A stretch of 64,000 nt of DNA from Pyronema omphalodes (GCA_024516155.1 JAJJXM010000003.1:620001-684000), one strand, 5' to 3'; numbered from the stretch's first letter, positions 44,789-57,841 are shown. Notes: generated by a model from the sequence alone, not told the origin. Numbers and translations are program-made.

Positions 44789-45525
44789 ATGCAGATTTAC
44801 TACTACACCGAAACCGACGTATGCTTTCCATATCGCCTTTAACAGATCCCTTCACACCACTAACTTATACGCTAGGAGGACCAACGCGCCGCCCATAAAG
44901 GCGCCGACCTCACACCCGAGCAGCTCCAGGTGCTAGGAGTTATCGCGCACCATTTCCCTACCGTTGATGGAGTCAACCAACTCGCCGAATCGCGAGACTA
45001 TAAAAACCGGGATGAAGTAAATGTGTCACCACAAGGAATGGGGGAGGTTTATGAAGAGAAGGTAAAGATGTTTTTTAAGGAGCATCTTCATGAGGATGAG
45101 GAGATTAGATATATTCTTGATGGTAGAGGTTACTTTGATGTTAGAGATCAGAATGAACGCTGGGTTCGTTGTGCTCTGGATAAAGGGGATTTGATTATTT
45201 TACCCGCGGGTATTTGGCATAGGTTTACCACCGATGAGAATAATGTGAGTTTTTTTCTGGTTCTGCTTCTTCTTCTCCTTCTTCTTGTTGTTGTTGTTGG
45301 GCTGTTGTGGAAGGGAATCGCTTGGAAGATAAAGGGATAGAAATGGAAATTTTGGAAAATGATAGGAGGATTTTTTGGCTGATAGTTGGTTTATAGTATG
45401 TCAAGGCTATGCGTCTCTTCAAGGATGAACCCAAGTGGACTCCTTTGAACCGTGTCCCAGAATTGGAGGAGAACAAGTACCGTAAGGAGTACGTACAGAG
45501 CGTACAACAGGCATTGGCTATCTAA
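44789..45525 (+). CDS. ADI1: Acireductone dioxygenase, methionine salvage (175 aa)
   Basis: Exons: 44789-44818 (30 nt), 44876-45244 and 45397-45525, introns 57 and 152 nt. The protein starts [20 protein letters not shown]. It carries the cupin metal ligands in [16 protein letters not shown] (His80, His82, Glu86) and PAGIWHRF (His125), spaced as in the family; length matches the usual ~180 residues. It oxidises acireductone to the 2-oxo acid precursor of methionine, with Fe2+ or Ni2+ deciding the product. Intron 2 contains CTT and GTT triplet runs (45263-45300). Confidence 0.96.
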
Positions 45526-46224
45526 GGAAGTTTTTGTATGATGCACATGAGGTGTTTTAAGGGAATAAAAAAAAAACTGGAAATGAAAAAAGTCTTTTAT
45601 TTGTCTTTCGAAAAAAAAAATGTGGATCATGAAGTTATGAAATTTATCAATATCCAGAATACCTCTGGATCCAAACCCCGATGTGAGATATAACTGGATT
45701 AAACAAAACAAACCAAAAAAAGTCCATATGTCATTGGTATTCGGTTTATATCAATCAGTCATGATTATATCACCCTAAGCTGAGAAGATAACCCGGCTGA
45801 GTTGATTATCATTGAGAAAGCTTGGAGCTGACCGTCCTACTATCACGCTAGATAAACTAAATCAGACATTCAGGATTCATGTGTTTTTCGGTGATACAAG
45901 TCGATAAATTTAGAAACATTCCAGAGCATGCAATAATCTAAAAATATCACAGAAATCCTTCGAGGATAAATAGCCGAACGTAACTAATCTGCTATTTTTA
46001 ATCTGTTGTTGCAGTAGAGTATGTATTCTACTCGGCCGATTATTAAAATCACAGATAATCATCCGTCAATAATAACTTTATTCACATACGGACCATGCAT
46101 AAAATTTATAACCAATCCTTTAAAACCGCTTTATTTTTTCCGCCAAGCTACAAGAGAAGGAAACAGAATGATATGGTACAGATACTCTACTCGCAACTCC
46201 CCAATTTTTCACCGGAACTACGTA
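45526..46224. other. Convergent intergenic spacer
   Basis: About 700 bp of AT-rich sequence between ARD and cardiolipin synthase 3' ends. Nothing supported. Confidence 0.45.
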
Positions 46225-47363
46225 TTAAGGCTTAACCTCGTCTTTCTTCTCCGCCTCCTTCTCTGATTCCTTCCACTCCTCATCCTTCTGATATCTCTTG
46301 ATAAAACTTGCCGGTACGTCGGGATGTTTCAAGATCTTAACAGCATCCTTAGTGTAAATGTAACTCGCTCCACTCCAAACTGTCGTCGTTGCCACGGTGT
46401 ATCTATTCCTTATTAGCCTTTACTCCCCTTATTCCGTTTGAAGAAAACCTACTGCATAGCCTCAAACGCCGCAGCCCAATCCGCACTACCACCCATAAGA
46501 GGGTCCATGACCGCCGCACCAACCAAACCCAACTGAAGAGCCGTGTTCAACTTTGAAATAGTAGTAGGATGAACCTCAGCACTTGGAAGAGAGAAATCCC
46601 AATATCTCTTCATAGTCTTTGGGGGTGGTAGGGAGATGTATCTAAAGTAGATAGCGCTTATAGCCAAAGCCACATCTCTTCCTAAGATAATTCCTGCCAA
46701 CCAAATTGGAAAAACTCCCTTGACGGCAAGACAAATGGTAATAATCGTCATTAAAGTCTTATCGGCCATGGGATCAATCACCGAACCGACAACGGTTTGG
46801 AGATTCCACTTGCGTGCAATCCATCCATCAATTGCATCTGTGAAACCGGCGGTGGCGAAGAGAGCTAACGAGGCGGTGTGGTAGTCGTTCAAGATGAGCC
46901 AGCCAATGACCGGAGCCGAGAACAAGCGACCGAAGGTAAGGACATTTGGGACGTTTAAGACTTTCTCGACTTTGTCTTTTGGTTTTTTGTCTAGGGCAGC
47001 TAGAACTTCACTAAGCTTTCAGAGACGGGGTCAGTCAGGGGAGATGTTAGATAGCGGGGTGGTGGGGCACGCACGGTTTCTCAGTTGAGGCATTGTATTT
47101 GCGCGCCGAAGAGTGGAAAACTGATCTCTGAAGCGCGTTGGATGTCGCGGTCCTACGATGCAAAAATTACCTCTCCCATCCCGTCAGGTTGAATGCTTTT
47201 CTTTCGTCGGGATTGGGAGGGTGGGGCCGCCGGCTCACCATTTTTGCGGACGCTGTTGAAGCGCTGATGCTGTGGGGCGAAGCTGGCGGAGGGGAGCAAT
47301 TGGACGGAGGGATCGCGAGAGAACGCGGGGATTAAGAAAGCTCCGCATACAGGCGGAGGCCAT
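46225..47363 (-). CDS. CRD1: Cardiolipin synthase, CDP-alcohol phosphatidyltransferase, mitochondrial (312 aa)
   Basis: Exons: 47239-47363, 47075-47152, 46453-47010 and 46225-46402; introns 86, 64 and 50 nt. Frame is kept at every join. The N-terminus is an Arg/Ser-rich mitochondrial presequence (MASACMRSFLNPRVLSRSLR). The catalytic signature DGx2ARx8Gx3Dx3D is complete at Asp129, Gly130, Ala133, Arg134, Gly143, Asp147 and Asp151. Several hydrophobic helices follow. The enzyme joins CDP-diacylglycerol and phosphatidylglycerol to make cardiolipin in the inner membrane. The start at 47363 sits in an ACCACCATGG context; an in-frame ATG at 47528 would add 55 residues. Confidence 0.94.
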
Positions 47364-49818
47364 GGTGGTTGTGTGCGGGCGTATGATCGTGTGAAGTCGT
47401 GTGGTGGATCTTGAAGTTGCGGCAAGGAAGCGGCTCTGAGATGAGCATGACGAAATGCGCACCAATGAGCCGCGGCTTGTTTTGTGGTTAAAAATAGCAA
47501 CCACGCAAAGTTTCCACCGCAGAAACATTTACATGGTAATTATTCCATGAAATTGATTTGGCAGATCGCTAGAGTAGCTTAGGTTGTTGCATTATTTTTT
47601 GTGGCGGCATTGCTGGGGCTATGATGTCATTATAAAATTGATAACCAATTAGTATTTGCCAGCACTTTCGAGTGACAAAATATGCACTCGATTCTGATTG
47701 CTCAAGAGTACGAGGTGCTGGACAAAAGTGACCGTCACCCCGCGCGGCGCTTAGCACAGAAAAGTGACCGTCACTTTTGTCACGGTACCGTACATAGAAT
47801 CCTAATCATAGTGGCGGCTTACGAATGTAAGGCTCAATTCTCAACAGCCTGGAGAGTACTGTAGGATCTTGCTACATCACATTTGCACTCACACTCAATA
47901 GGGCAAGGAATTTACGGACGTCGTCAGTGCAATCGTAAACGGCATCTGCACTTGTGCTCACCGATAGCGGGAAACAGCGTTTTCTTTGTTGGTTTACGTA
48001 TATGTTATGCGGTAGGCGCCGGAAGCTTACGTTTGGTCGTTGGAAACTCCTACACACATAAACGCAAACAATACATGCGGCCCGGGCCGCCGCGCCTACG
48101 CCAACAAGGGATATACGGGTTTGCAATTAACTGGTTCTGGCAAGGCTAAATTTTATTTATCTTAAATATTTCTTGCTCAATATGCAGTCATTAATGATTG
48201 ATTTTCTGCGCAATTGTTTACATACACTCGAGTGCGATTTATGATGAGTTGAGTTGCCGGATGACATCACAGCCTACGAAGCTGCTGATATGTGGTCGCC
48301 ATCGGAACGGCCCGACTTCAAGACTTTTTCTCCAGTAGACACTGGAAAAATACTAAGGTAAGCTGTTCAAATTGAGAGGAGTAAAGCACAGATTCACCGG
48401 CCCATCTCTGTAACACTTCTCTTCGCCGTATTTTGTAATGCTTCAGACGTTTCTTCATGCAGTAATCTCCCGTATTCCGATCGATTTGTGCAATACGTAC
48501 CACTGTTTTATCGTCGTGCCGCTAGAGGCCGAGATTGTCAATCTACACTCCATGTGTCACATCAGCTATGTATCATCACAGGATCATCAAGGCTGCCCGC
48601 CATCGCCATTGTTTACCAGCACGCCCGCTGAAGGTATTGCCACCAACTACCAAAAACAAATAGACCCCCACCATCCCCTCCTCATAATACTCATCTCATT
48701 TGTTTTTCTCGCTCTTCCACTCTCATCCATCACCAGTAAATCCGCCCACGGATCATCAACTCAACATCCAACTCCGGAATAAACAACACAGCTACCCAAC
48801 TCTGGGGCTTCTTTCTCTCTCTGCACTTTACTTCTCCGGGCCAGATAATTAGTACACTTCCTTTGTCTCTTCTTTTGATTTGTCTGGTCCAAGTCAAGTC
48901 ACGAATCAAACCAAAGGTTTCTGGGCCTTTTGGTACTAACCATTCAAAACAATATCCAAGAACTCCCGAACGGTACTTATCCCAATGACCCCTTTCCATA
49001 AATTAACATTATTCACGAAACTAGATTTAGTGAATGTCGCGTTCTTCAGAGGACAACATCTCAAACAACACCTCCAGAGACAAGACAGGAACTTGAGACC
49101 GTTTTCGTGCTCGGAATACGACGCCAAAAGTAGACGGCTTTGGTGTGCCGGAGGACAGAAGGTGTTTTAAATGGACATAGTGATTGTAAGTTCTCTTAAA
49201 AGTCGTTTTTTGGTTCCCTAGCTTTGTACATCGCCAACATTTCTCCAGATACCTTTACTGTATCATCTCCCATCCATTCCAACAACACCAGGCTTGGATT
49301 GCGCTTCTTGCGAGTCGAGAAGGTTCAAACTACTGTGTTACAGGGCAAATATCCTTGTAAGCTCAACTTGATTCTATCTACTATTCATTCTCTTCTCTAA
49401 CTCCGCTTTAGTACTTCGAATAGTCCTCCAGCTACATCCACCCGCTCACGTAATTCCGAACACCTACGAAACGAGCGCGATTTATTCGCTCTCGGAGACG
49501 GTGGAGAACATGAAGGACCCTTTTCTCTATTCGACCCTTGTTCCAACCTCTTCGTCTAAATCCAACTGTGGAGGAACAAAGTGCGATATAGAAGGAGTCG
49601 ACAGGTTACACGATCTCACCTGGCTATCTTGTCGGACAGACTCTGTAAGAGGATTCGATAGCCCGTGACTGCGAGAACATTGGGAAGATCATATTTTTCT
49701 GTTCTCATTTACACTCCATCATGAGACTTCGTACACTACGCGAATAATCTTTCCCTATTCAATTCTAGGCTACAAATCTGGATAAAGAACATAAATTCCA
49801 CTTGGAACTCTTACGGAT
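47364..49818. other. Gene-poor region, left part
   Basis: The promoter of cardiolipin synthase lies at the left end. Two copies of AAAGTGACCGTCAC occur at 47724 and 47761. From about 49260 to 49570, exon-like pieces around a good 55-nt intron (GTAAGC...CTTTAG, about 49359-49412) suggest an eroded gene, without any family match. Confidence 0.35.
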
Positions 49819-50840
49819 ATGTCGGTCTGGAGAACGAGAACTTCACCAAATTTCCAGGCTAACTATGATCCCCGCAACCGAATGAGGCCATCTCCTACCT
49901 TCCCTTCGGATCTCACAGTTTTTGATAATTATTACTCTGGTTCTGCGTTCTATGTCATGGAATACATGTATTCTTCTTTGCCGCCATATAGCCATTTCAT
50001 CGTCAATGAGAAAGCGATTACGCTTACCATCAACTACCCTGTTCTTACCAATTTTAGAGAAAAGAACAGGAACGTAGTATTTTCCTGTCTGTCTTCTCAT
50101 TCCCGCAAACATTTCGAGAGACCGGTTCAACTTATGCTACTCGGCAAACAGCAACCTCTATCTTGTGAGGGCATACAATATCGACATGTTCCATTCTGCC
50201 TTCTGGTCTTTCTCCTCTATTTCCGGATACTCTTCGAACCCACTAGGGTCAGTCAAGTTTTGCAGGTCTTTCATCGAACTGGAATCTTGGGGAGAAAGCC
50301 ATGAACTACCTCCGATCTAATCACAATGTTCGGCACTCTTTCCTTTTGCCTTCCTTTCCGTACAACAGGCCATCAATATTTCCTAGTCTCGCAGACAGCG
50401 ACAACGAAGATGATGACGACAAACATGATTAAAGCGATATTGAAGAGGAGGAGAATGAAGAGAATCAGAAGCATGAGCACACATTAGTTGTCAACTTCTT
50501 CCCAGAAAACCGTCTACGTTTCCTGAACATGATGTAAGTGATCACGGCTAATAAATCGTGGAATCATAACCGATGTTTCGTTAGGAATCACAAAAGCAGC
50601 AGATCGTTACTGCAGCTGTGGCTTTCTGGGTACCTTTGTTACGCAGTTAGCAACTGGAATTTCAAATTAACGACGACCGAGAGCAATATCATCAACCCAC
50701 CTGGGTTTCCAAATATAAAGAGCACTGCCGGTCTATCATCGATGCAACAGTTTCAGATTGAACTGGTATCTGTTAAAGTGTACCCGTGCTCTGGTTTTTA
50801 TCATGGCTTAGGAAATAGATTGGGGGATTTGCTCTACTAG
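49819..50840 (+). pseudogene. Decayed multi-exon gene with stop and frameshift
   Basis: Protein-like segments occur in successive frames. They include FNLCYSANSNLYLVRAYNID (from 50126), then MNYLRSNHNVRHSFLLPS with an acidic DSDNEDDDDKHD block interrupted by TAA at 50430-50432. The frame resumes as SDIEEEENEENQKHEHTLVV to FLNMM, where a 61-nt intron (GTAAGT...GTTAG) leads to another open stretch ending at 50840. The mixture of intact splice signals with breaks suggests an inactivated gene. Family not recognised. Confidence 0.4.
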
Positions 50841-50952
50841 TGGATACTCATTTGAGCGAGAAAGTCTCCAGACTTCACCTCCTCAGATATCTATCAATAG
50901 ACAATCCGTATATTTGCGTTGGTTGCCTCAGTCTTAGGTACAGCAGTATCAA

Positions 50953-51440
50953 ACGAACTGTGAACGCCTAATTACCCTCTCTCCTTTTCCCTGGGTTACG
51001 AATTCCACATGGAACCAAAAACCGGCGAGGTTTTACAAGTCTTTAATTAAAATCGGGCGTTACAACAACATGTTCGACCTTCTCTTACTTATGCTTCTCC
51101 TCACATTCAGTGGCACTAAGCAACGACCTGTAAACGCCTACTTCTCTTCTCTCCTTTTCTCCGCGTTACGAATTCCACATGGAACCAAAAACCGGCGAGG
51201 CTTTCCTAGTCTTCAATCAAAATCGGGCGTTACAACAACATGTTCGACCTTCTTTTTTTTATGTTCACCTCAAATTCAGTAGCAAACGACCTGTGAACGC
51301 CTGATTCTCCTCCCTCCCTTTTCTCTGGTCTACCAATTCCACATGGAACAAAAAACCAGCGAGGCTGTCCAAGCCTTGAATTGAAAACGGGCGTTACAAC
51401 AACATGTTCGACCATCTCTTGCTTATGTTTCCCCTCGCAT
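50953..51440. repeat. Three tandem copies of a 164-170-bp unit
   Basis: Units begin with CGA(A/C)CTGT(G/A)AACGCCT near 50955, 51123 and 51287. AATTCCACATGGAAC recurs at 51001, 51171 and 51335, and GGGCGTTACAACAACATGTT is shared by all. The third copy is the most diverged. Confidence 0.95.
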
Positions 51441-54400
51441 TCTTCTTTCGTTATTGGAGTACCCGATTAGGATGCCTAAAAGAAGAAGTCGCTGCGGGAA
51501 AATAGCCTAATGTTTTTTTTTTCGCAAATTTGATGAGCTCAAGGAAGGGATACGAGCCCTACATTTCATTTCGACGATAGTATTTGTACAGCAGACTCAA
51601 AATGCTGTAGGCAATGAAGGAAGAGAAGCAGGAACACGAACACATATTAGCCGATCCTAACTTCTCAAGAACCATTGGTACTATCAAGTCTCTAGAATTA
51701 GACAGCACACGAGGAAGACACACAGGAGAAACGCTGTGTGACTTTTCCCGGAAGCAAACTACTACTGTCGAAGGCTAAATTCGTTCTAAGAAGGTATTAA
51801 TCATCAGGCAAATATTGGGGGATTTGGCCACAGTTTGTGGGGTTATAATATGCCGACGCTCACCGGAATATGACAAAACCCAAAGTCCAAGGGAATACGA
51901 TAACTGCAAATTTTGCAGTTTGTGAAGACTTATCAATGTGTGATGAAGTGGTAGATTTGGAGAAAATCAGACGCTAAAAACGGGTTGTTGAAACGTAGAT
52001 ATGTGTCATGAGCGCATACGCACCGTGAATAGGCTATCAAACCATTGCACCACCAAGACCGTCACGTAGTTGCTAACCAGCAACATAAGTCTTCCTACTA
52101 TAAAGTATAGACCTTACTATAGTCATTTTTCTGTATTGTACAAAAATAATTCATGGATTAACCCAGGCTATTCGCTTTCTGTGCACCGCCTTTAGCATGT
52201 CCAGAGTACGCCATGTTCCGACTAGGAGCAGAAAACCTTGCCTGTCCTCTCAAGAGTCATGTTCATCCGAGAAGAATTTATTGGACAGTCAAAGCACAAT
52301 CTCCATTTGAGTAGGGGAGAGAGGGGGCATTGTTTTTTTATTAGCATAGTATTTTTGTTGCGAGAAATCAAATATAGCCGGCTTTAATTAGTGCAATGCA
52401 TCAGAATTTTCTCAGCAAAAGTATAAGCCGTAGCAAAAAACGGTTGCTTGCGAGTGACCATTAGTGACCACAGTCATGGTCACTCATGGTCACCTACGGC
52501 CCGTCCGGTCCATGGTGCCTCAAAGACTGCCAGTCTTGATCCTACTAAAAGACAAGATCACAAATGGTAGTCTGATCTGGTCTACAGTTAGGACCGAACC
52601 GGACGGACCATGGCGAACTCTGAACATATCCGCCTAAGATGCTGTCTCCACACCCACAAAATAGCATTCCTAACATCCAAATTGCTTTGTTACAACTTAC
52701 AACTGGATAGTCTTTCATCTAACCTCAATATCCAGAATAAAACTCTAATTTACATCCAACTGTAAACTTTTGCCGACTCAACCGCTCTCCCTCCAGGGAT
52801 GTAATCTTGTATTCTCACCATCTTATTGATGATTTCATCAGAATTCGAAGTTCAATTCCATTTACTCGTATTCTTGATTCCGATCACGTGAAACATCTTT
52901 GAAAGGTATTTAGTGTGCCTCGAACTGGAAATTCAGCAATAAATGATGTAAACTAGAAAGCGCCACGGGCAGATTAGTGTTTGAGTGACGGTCAGTGAAG
53001 ATGCCGCTCATGGTCGGTCACGTCGGACCTACAAGTTGACTAAATGGCTAGTACCGGCGTGTACAGCTAATTACAGGGACGGGTGATTGGATCTGGTGTT
53101 TGTTCTTTCTTTCTCTTTTCTTCACTACGGTTTATTGGGTATAGGAGATTAGGGGGCCTCATTAGGTGGCCTCGGCCAGGAGGACGGGATTTGGTTTTGT
53201 TTGTGTCCTGCATAGGCATTTGAGGCCTCGATCAGTGTATGATTAGAACGAAATAAAACGAAACGAAATGAAATGGCGTGCATAGCTAGCCTACATATCA
53301 ATAGGAAACAGTTTATTGCACACAATTAAGAGAGTCAAGAATATATAAGTGCTGATTACCGATCATTTTCTTTATTGTGAATTAATCTGGTGTTCTGAAA
53401 TGCGTAAACCTCCAAGTAGAACCCCCTATACAATATCTAGGTACCCTCGGGGTAATTATCACTGGCCAGTCTCCATATGTATTGGCCGTATGCAGCGACA
53501 GTAGAAAGTTTAAGGCATATTCCCGATGGCGATCGATCTAGTATACACACAACAATGTGTTGGTGCTGCTACAAAGGTTACGGATGCCTGAAGCAGCTGC
53601 TAGCGGCCTGATATGCAACGATGCATCGATTCGTCAACGGGCTGTCTACAGCCGCCGTGGGTATTCAGTGGGGCCTAAATAGCCATCTTGAATATCTCTG
53701 TGAGATTATGATCACATAGACGAGAATAGATGACGAACTTGGAACAATCAATAAAATCACAATGCGATTAACCATTGACTTTTCAAGTCAAAAGTTGTAT
53801 GGATAGGAATCATCCCAACTGTCTATAGAATACTCCATCCCCCGAGTCTGAAGTCTGATGATTCTGAAAGCGTACCGCGACAACCATCATCATCATGGCA
53901 GTAGTCAACGATGGAACCACTGTACATCCTGAACAGAAGTCTTCCTTACTCTACTTTTGTTCATCCTCGCAGAATCAGTTCTGGAAAGCATCGTAGCTAT
54001 CACTTCACCAAATGCTCCCTCATTGAAGAAGCGATCAATCAGCACCCCCTGCTTCAGCACCCCCTATTGTTCGTGCCCATACCGAGAGCATGGGGTTGTG
54101 AAAGACGTATACGATTCGTTGGAGTTCGTTTGATTCGAGTATGGAGATATTGGCAAAGGTTATAGATAAATAGATGAAGATATGAGATACTAATAATATG
54201 GAGATAAAGCAAAATCGTACGTTGCGAAAGTTTCTGACGATAACAGATGGTAGGACAAAACGAAAGGTGGTGGTTATGTTAATGAGTTCGATTTGAGGGC
54301 ATGATGTTAGAGTGAGTATAATGGGGAAAGGAGATAAATTGAAAGGCCGAATAAAAGAAATGAAGGGAGTTAATCATGCCCATCTTCGGCAAAAAAAGAA

Positions 54401-55838
54401 ATCGTGAGAAAAGAGGGAAGGAGGCGGTTTCAGAGGAAGAGGAGGATGGAGAGGGATGTTCCGACAGTGACTCAGTGAGAGGATGAAAATCAACGAGAAT
54501 CAACTATGAGTAAATATGACGATAACCACACCATCTACCATCGCCAAAATCACAAGTTTAACAATCCTATAGAACGGTAGAGTAGCTAGGACCACCTTCT
54601 CAAGCTGAGTGACGCACGATGATTCCTCTTGTCTTTTCTCTTTGCCGACATTTCCACAGTTCTCGATCATAGAGCGATTTCTGCCAGTGTCATCATAATT
54701 GCCGAAATTCCTCCGGTTTTTATGGCCCCTAAAAAAAACTACCGTATCATGGTCGTTACTTGCTGGTTGTGCCCATGGTAATTCGTCTAGACGCTTTGTA
54801 GTTCCACCCGCTACCCATGAAAATATGGTTCCCTATGATTTAAAACGCAAGCTAGATATCACCGCTGGATTCTGACCTTCCTACTACAGTTTATGGCTGG
54901 TTTTTAGGTACTCTTTCGTTGTGTCGGTATTCCGATATTCCCCTTGAATCAACGATGTTCTCCGTGGTTCTGCGGGTTCTTGTAAGTCCGTCCTTCCAAA
55001 GGGTCATCACTACTTTGGATATCGTGTCTGCCTTGCTCTAAAGGATGTGACTTGACGGTCACAGATTCTGCATGTTGCGTAGTTAATGTGATGTCGACTC
55101 ATCACTGCAGTTCTTCAGGCCTCCGTGATGGTTTTCTCGGTAATTTCCAACTTGGTTTGCTTCTTCCATGAACCCTTGTGGCATCAACTCGATGTTCAAT
55201 TTGGCCGTAGACGTAAAACTCGAGACAAAACTCTAGTAACCACACCATCTCCGTACGCAGGGACCAGAAGGTACAGGCGTAAGGACCTGCTGTACTTTCA
55301 TGCCATGACATTGCCAAGTCTGATATTTAGACCATTAAAGTTCGGTCACAAATTATAGCGTAGCCAAGATAGCGAAGATCCAATGGTGCAGACGATTTTC
55401 GCCCCGCCAAGATCGACAACAGGAGTGTCATTGCATTTCTTTGATTGGTCCATGTGAAACGCCGGAGCTTTTCCTTGCTCGCCAAGCGTAATCGGGACTT
55501 CTCGTCTCTTTCGTTCCTCTCCACCTCCCGAGTGTCTTCCCTCAGTTCGTCGAATTCGCTGAAGAAAGAGAACCGGTCTTTGGAATCCACCTCCACCACC
55601 ACCCCGAACACCCTTTCTCCCCTTCCTCCGCCCCCGGCCGTCACACAATTAACCTCATCCCTGTTCCTCCCGCCTCCCCTCTCAGGCCCCCACACGTGCA
55701 CGCACTACTCCTCCCGATTCGCGCCTGAAAAAATGCCGTCACCTTCATCGTCTGGGTGTATATGAGCCTTGCTATGCTCTTCATCGTCTACCTCTGAAAG
55801 CAGCATCTCAATCTCTCACACGACACCACTTCTTTGCG
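51441..55838. other. Gene-poor region, right part
   Basis: About 4.4 kb without a supported gene. It includes the fold-back sequence at 52454-52619 and, at the right end, the chromate-transporter promoter with a C-rich segment (55590-55690). Short frames here have no recognisable domain. Confidence 0.4.
52454..52619. repeat. Fold-back sequence: perfect-looking hairpin plus outer inverted repeat
   Basis: GTGACCATTAGTGACCA (52454-52470) pairs with 52477-52493 at 16 of 17 positions around a 6-nt loop. Just beyond, GGCCCGTCCGGTCC (52498-52511) pairs with GAACCGGACGGACC (52606-52619) at 12 of 14 positions. It may be a small relic element. Confidence 0.6.
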
Positions 55839-57390
55839 ATGTCGTCCGCAATCGTCAACGCCGCTACGGAAACGAAGCTGTATGCGCGTTTCCGCGATGT
55901 CTTCCTCCGTACCTGGGATTTAGGATTCACGGCCTTTGGTGGTCCTCCTGTTCACTTCCAGATTCTTCATAGAAGATTCGTCGATGGAATGGGAAAGGCC
56001 CCTTGGATCGATGAGCAGACCTACCAGGAGCTTTTTGCGGTTTGCGGAGCACTTCCTGGCCCTGGTTCCACCAAAATGGCTTTCTGTATTGCCCTCATCC
56101 ATGCCGGTTTCTTGCCTGCGATGTTTGTGTTCATGGTTTGTTCCCGATTTGCTAGAATTAATTTTTGGAAAATCTCATATTGACAAAATATGTCAGATGT
56201 GGAGTCTTCCCGGTGCTATCGGAATGTTCGGACTCGCCCTGGGAATTCAGCGTGTTTCTGATATCTTGCCCGATCCCGTTTATGCCCTTCTCTCCGGTCT
56301 CAACGCCGCAACCGTTGGAATCATCGCCCTTGCCGCCGTGCAATTGGCCAAGAAGGCCATCACCGACAAAATCACCCGTGCCGTCGTCCTTCTCGGAGGT
56401 GGAGCTGGTCTCTGCTACAGTGCCCTCTGGTACTTCCCGGTCCTTATGGTTATCGGAGGAATCACCACCCTCGTCTGGGACTCCTGGATTCAGCAGCGTA
56501 TCGTTGCAATTCGCAAGCGTTTTGAGAAGCGCGAGGAGCAGAAGCCTCAGCAGCCTGTTGTCGAAGAAGTTACTGCCGACGAAGCCGCTGTCCCTGTCGA
56601 CCAGAAGCCCGCTGCGGAAGAAAATGCTGCTGTTCGCCGCTCTACTGCAAGCCGCACCAACGCCCCGGTTGAGGCTACCCCCGAACCCGCTGCCCCCGCT
56701 CTTCCCCACCATTACATCCCGATTAAAGTCGGCATCTTTGTCATCATCGGTTTCTTCATCTCTTTCATTGCTATTATGGTTATCCGTGGAGTCGTCAAAA
56801 ACGCCCCCCTCCAGTTTTCGGTTTTCGCAAACATGTACCTTGCCGGTACCGTCATCTTTGGTGGAGGACCCGTTGTTATCCCCCTTCTTCGCGAGTACGT
56901 GGTTGAGCCCGGTTGGGTTTCTCCTCGTGACTTCTTGCTTGGACTTGCGTTGATCCAGGCCTTCCCTGGTCCCAACTTCAACTTTGCTGTCTACCTTGGA
57001 GGACTTGCCCTTGCCAAGGGAGGCGCTGCTCAGACTGTTCTTGGATCCTTCTTGGGATTCTTGGGAATCTTCTTCCCTGGAATTACCCTTGCTGTTGGAT
57101 TCCAGTCCATCTGGATTGTCGCTCGCAAGAAGATGTGGGTCAAGTCTCTTCTACGTGGAGTCAACGCTGCGGCTGTTGGTCTTGTTTTTACGGCCGTCTA
57201 CCGACTTTGGGAGATTGGTTACCTTACTCCCCAGGAGTCCAGGGGAATGTCTCTTGCTAAGGAGCCCTGGTGGCTAGTGGTTTCTGCTACTACTTTCACT
57301 GTGGTTGAGTGGTACGCTGTTCCTCCTGCAGGAGCCATTCTTGCTGGTGGTGTTGCTGGACTTGCATGGTGGGGTGCCATCAAGGCTTAA
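55839..57390 (+). CDS. Chromate ion transporter, CHR family, two-domain form (496 aa)
   Basis: Exons 55839-56135 and 56197-57390 flank a 61-nt intron (GTTTGT...GTCAG). Two CHR domains in tandem are evident. The N-terminal one has FGGPPVHFQILHRRFV and ALPGPGSTKMAFCIAL. The C-terminal one has FGGGPVVIPLLREYVVEPGWV and QAFPGPNFNFAVYLGG. They are separated by a charged, Ala/Pro/Glu-rich cytosolic linker at about 210-290. Around ten hydrophobic helices are visible. CHR proteins export chromate or exchange sulfate-like oxyanions and occur in bacteria and filamentous fungi. The physiological role in fungi is uncertain. Codon use is C-rich at third positions, more biased than most neighbours, suggesting good expression. 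Confidence 0.93.
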
Positions 57391-57841
57391 GCGATAGCAA
57401 GTTCTTGAGCAAGGAAAGCATTGGAAGAAGGAAAAAGGTGGAAATGATACTCTAATGAACAAAGGAAGAAAGAATGAGGAAAAAGGGAGAATAATTGAGT
57501 TTAATGTATTTGTGGAGAATATCTGGAGAGGAGAATGTATTAGATACCAATAATTAAAAAGTTTTTCGGTGCTTGAATTAAGCACTTCGCGTTTTTGTGA
57601 TGTTTCGCTTTAAAACTCGTGATTTTCAACTTCTTTACGACTTACGACTTACGACGTTACCGACCGACAAGGTACATACAGCTCGCCTGAGCTCCGAAGC
57701 TCCGGATGCACCCCGCACGCAGATCTCCTTATATAACCCCGGTTTCTTCCCGCTCCTCCCGCGGCTTATCTCTCCAGCTTCCAGGAAACACCAGCCTACA
57801 GCACACGCACAGAACAACTTCGGAAAGATCACGGAATCAAA
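57391..57841. other. Intergenic spacer
   Basis: Contains the transporter's 3' UTR and the promoter of the CoA-binding protein. An ACGACTTACGACTTACGAC repeat lies near 57636-57656. Confidence 0.5.

Noticed and set aside
47153..47500. Minus-strand frame over the cardiolipin synthase 5' end
   Set aside because: It is an out-of-frame shadow of exon 1 and intron 1; the spliced model preserves the presequence and catalytic motif.
55346..55765. Ser/Arg-rich frames on both strands upstream of the chromate transporter
   Set aside because: Low-complexity promoter or leader sequence; none continues in frame into the CHR domain.
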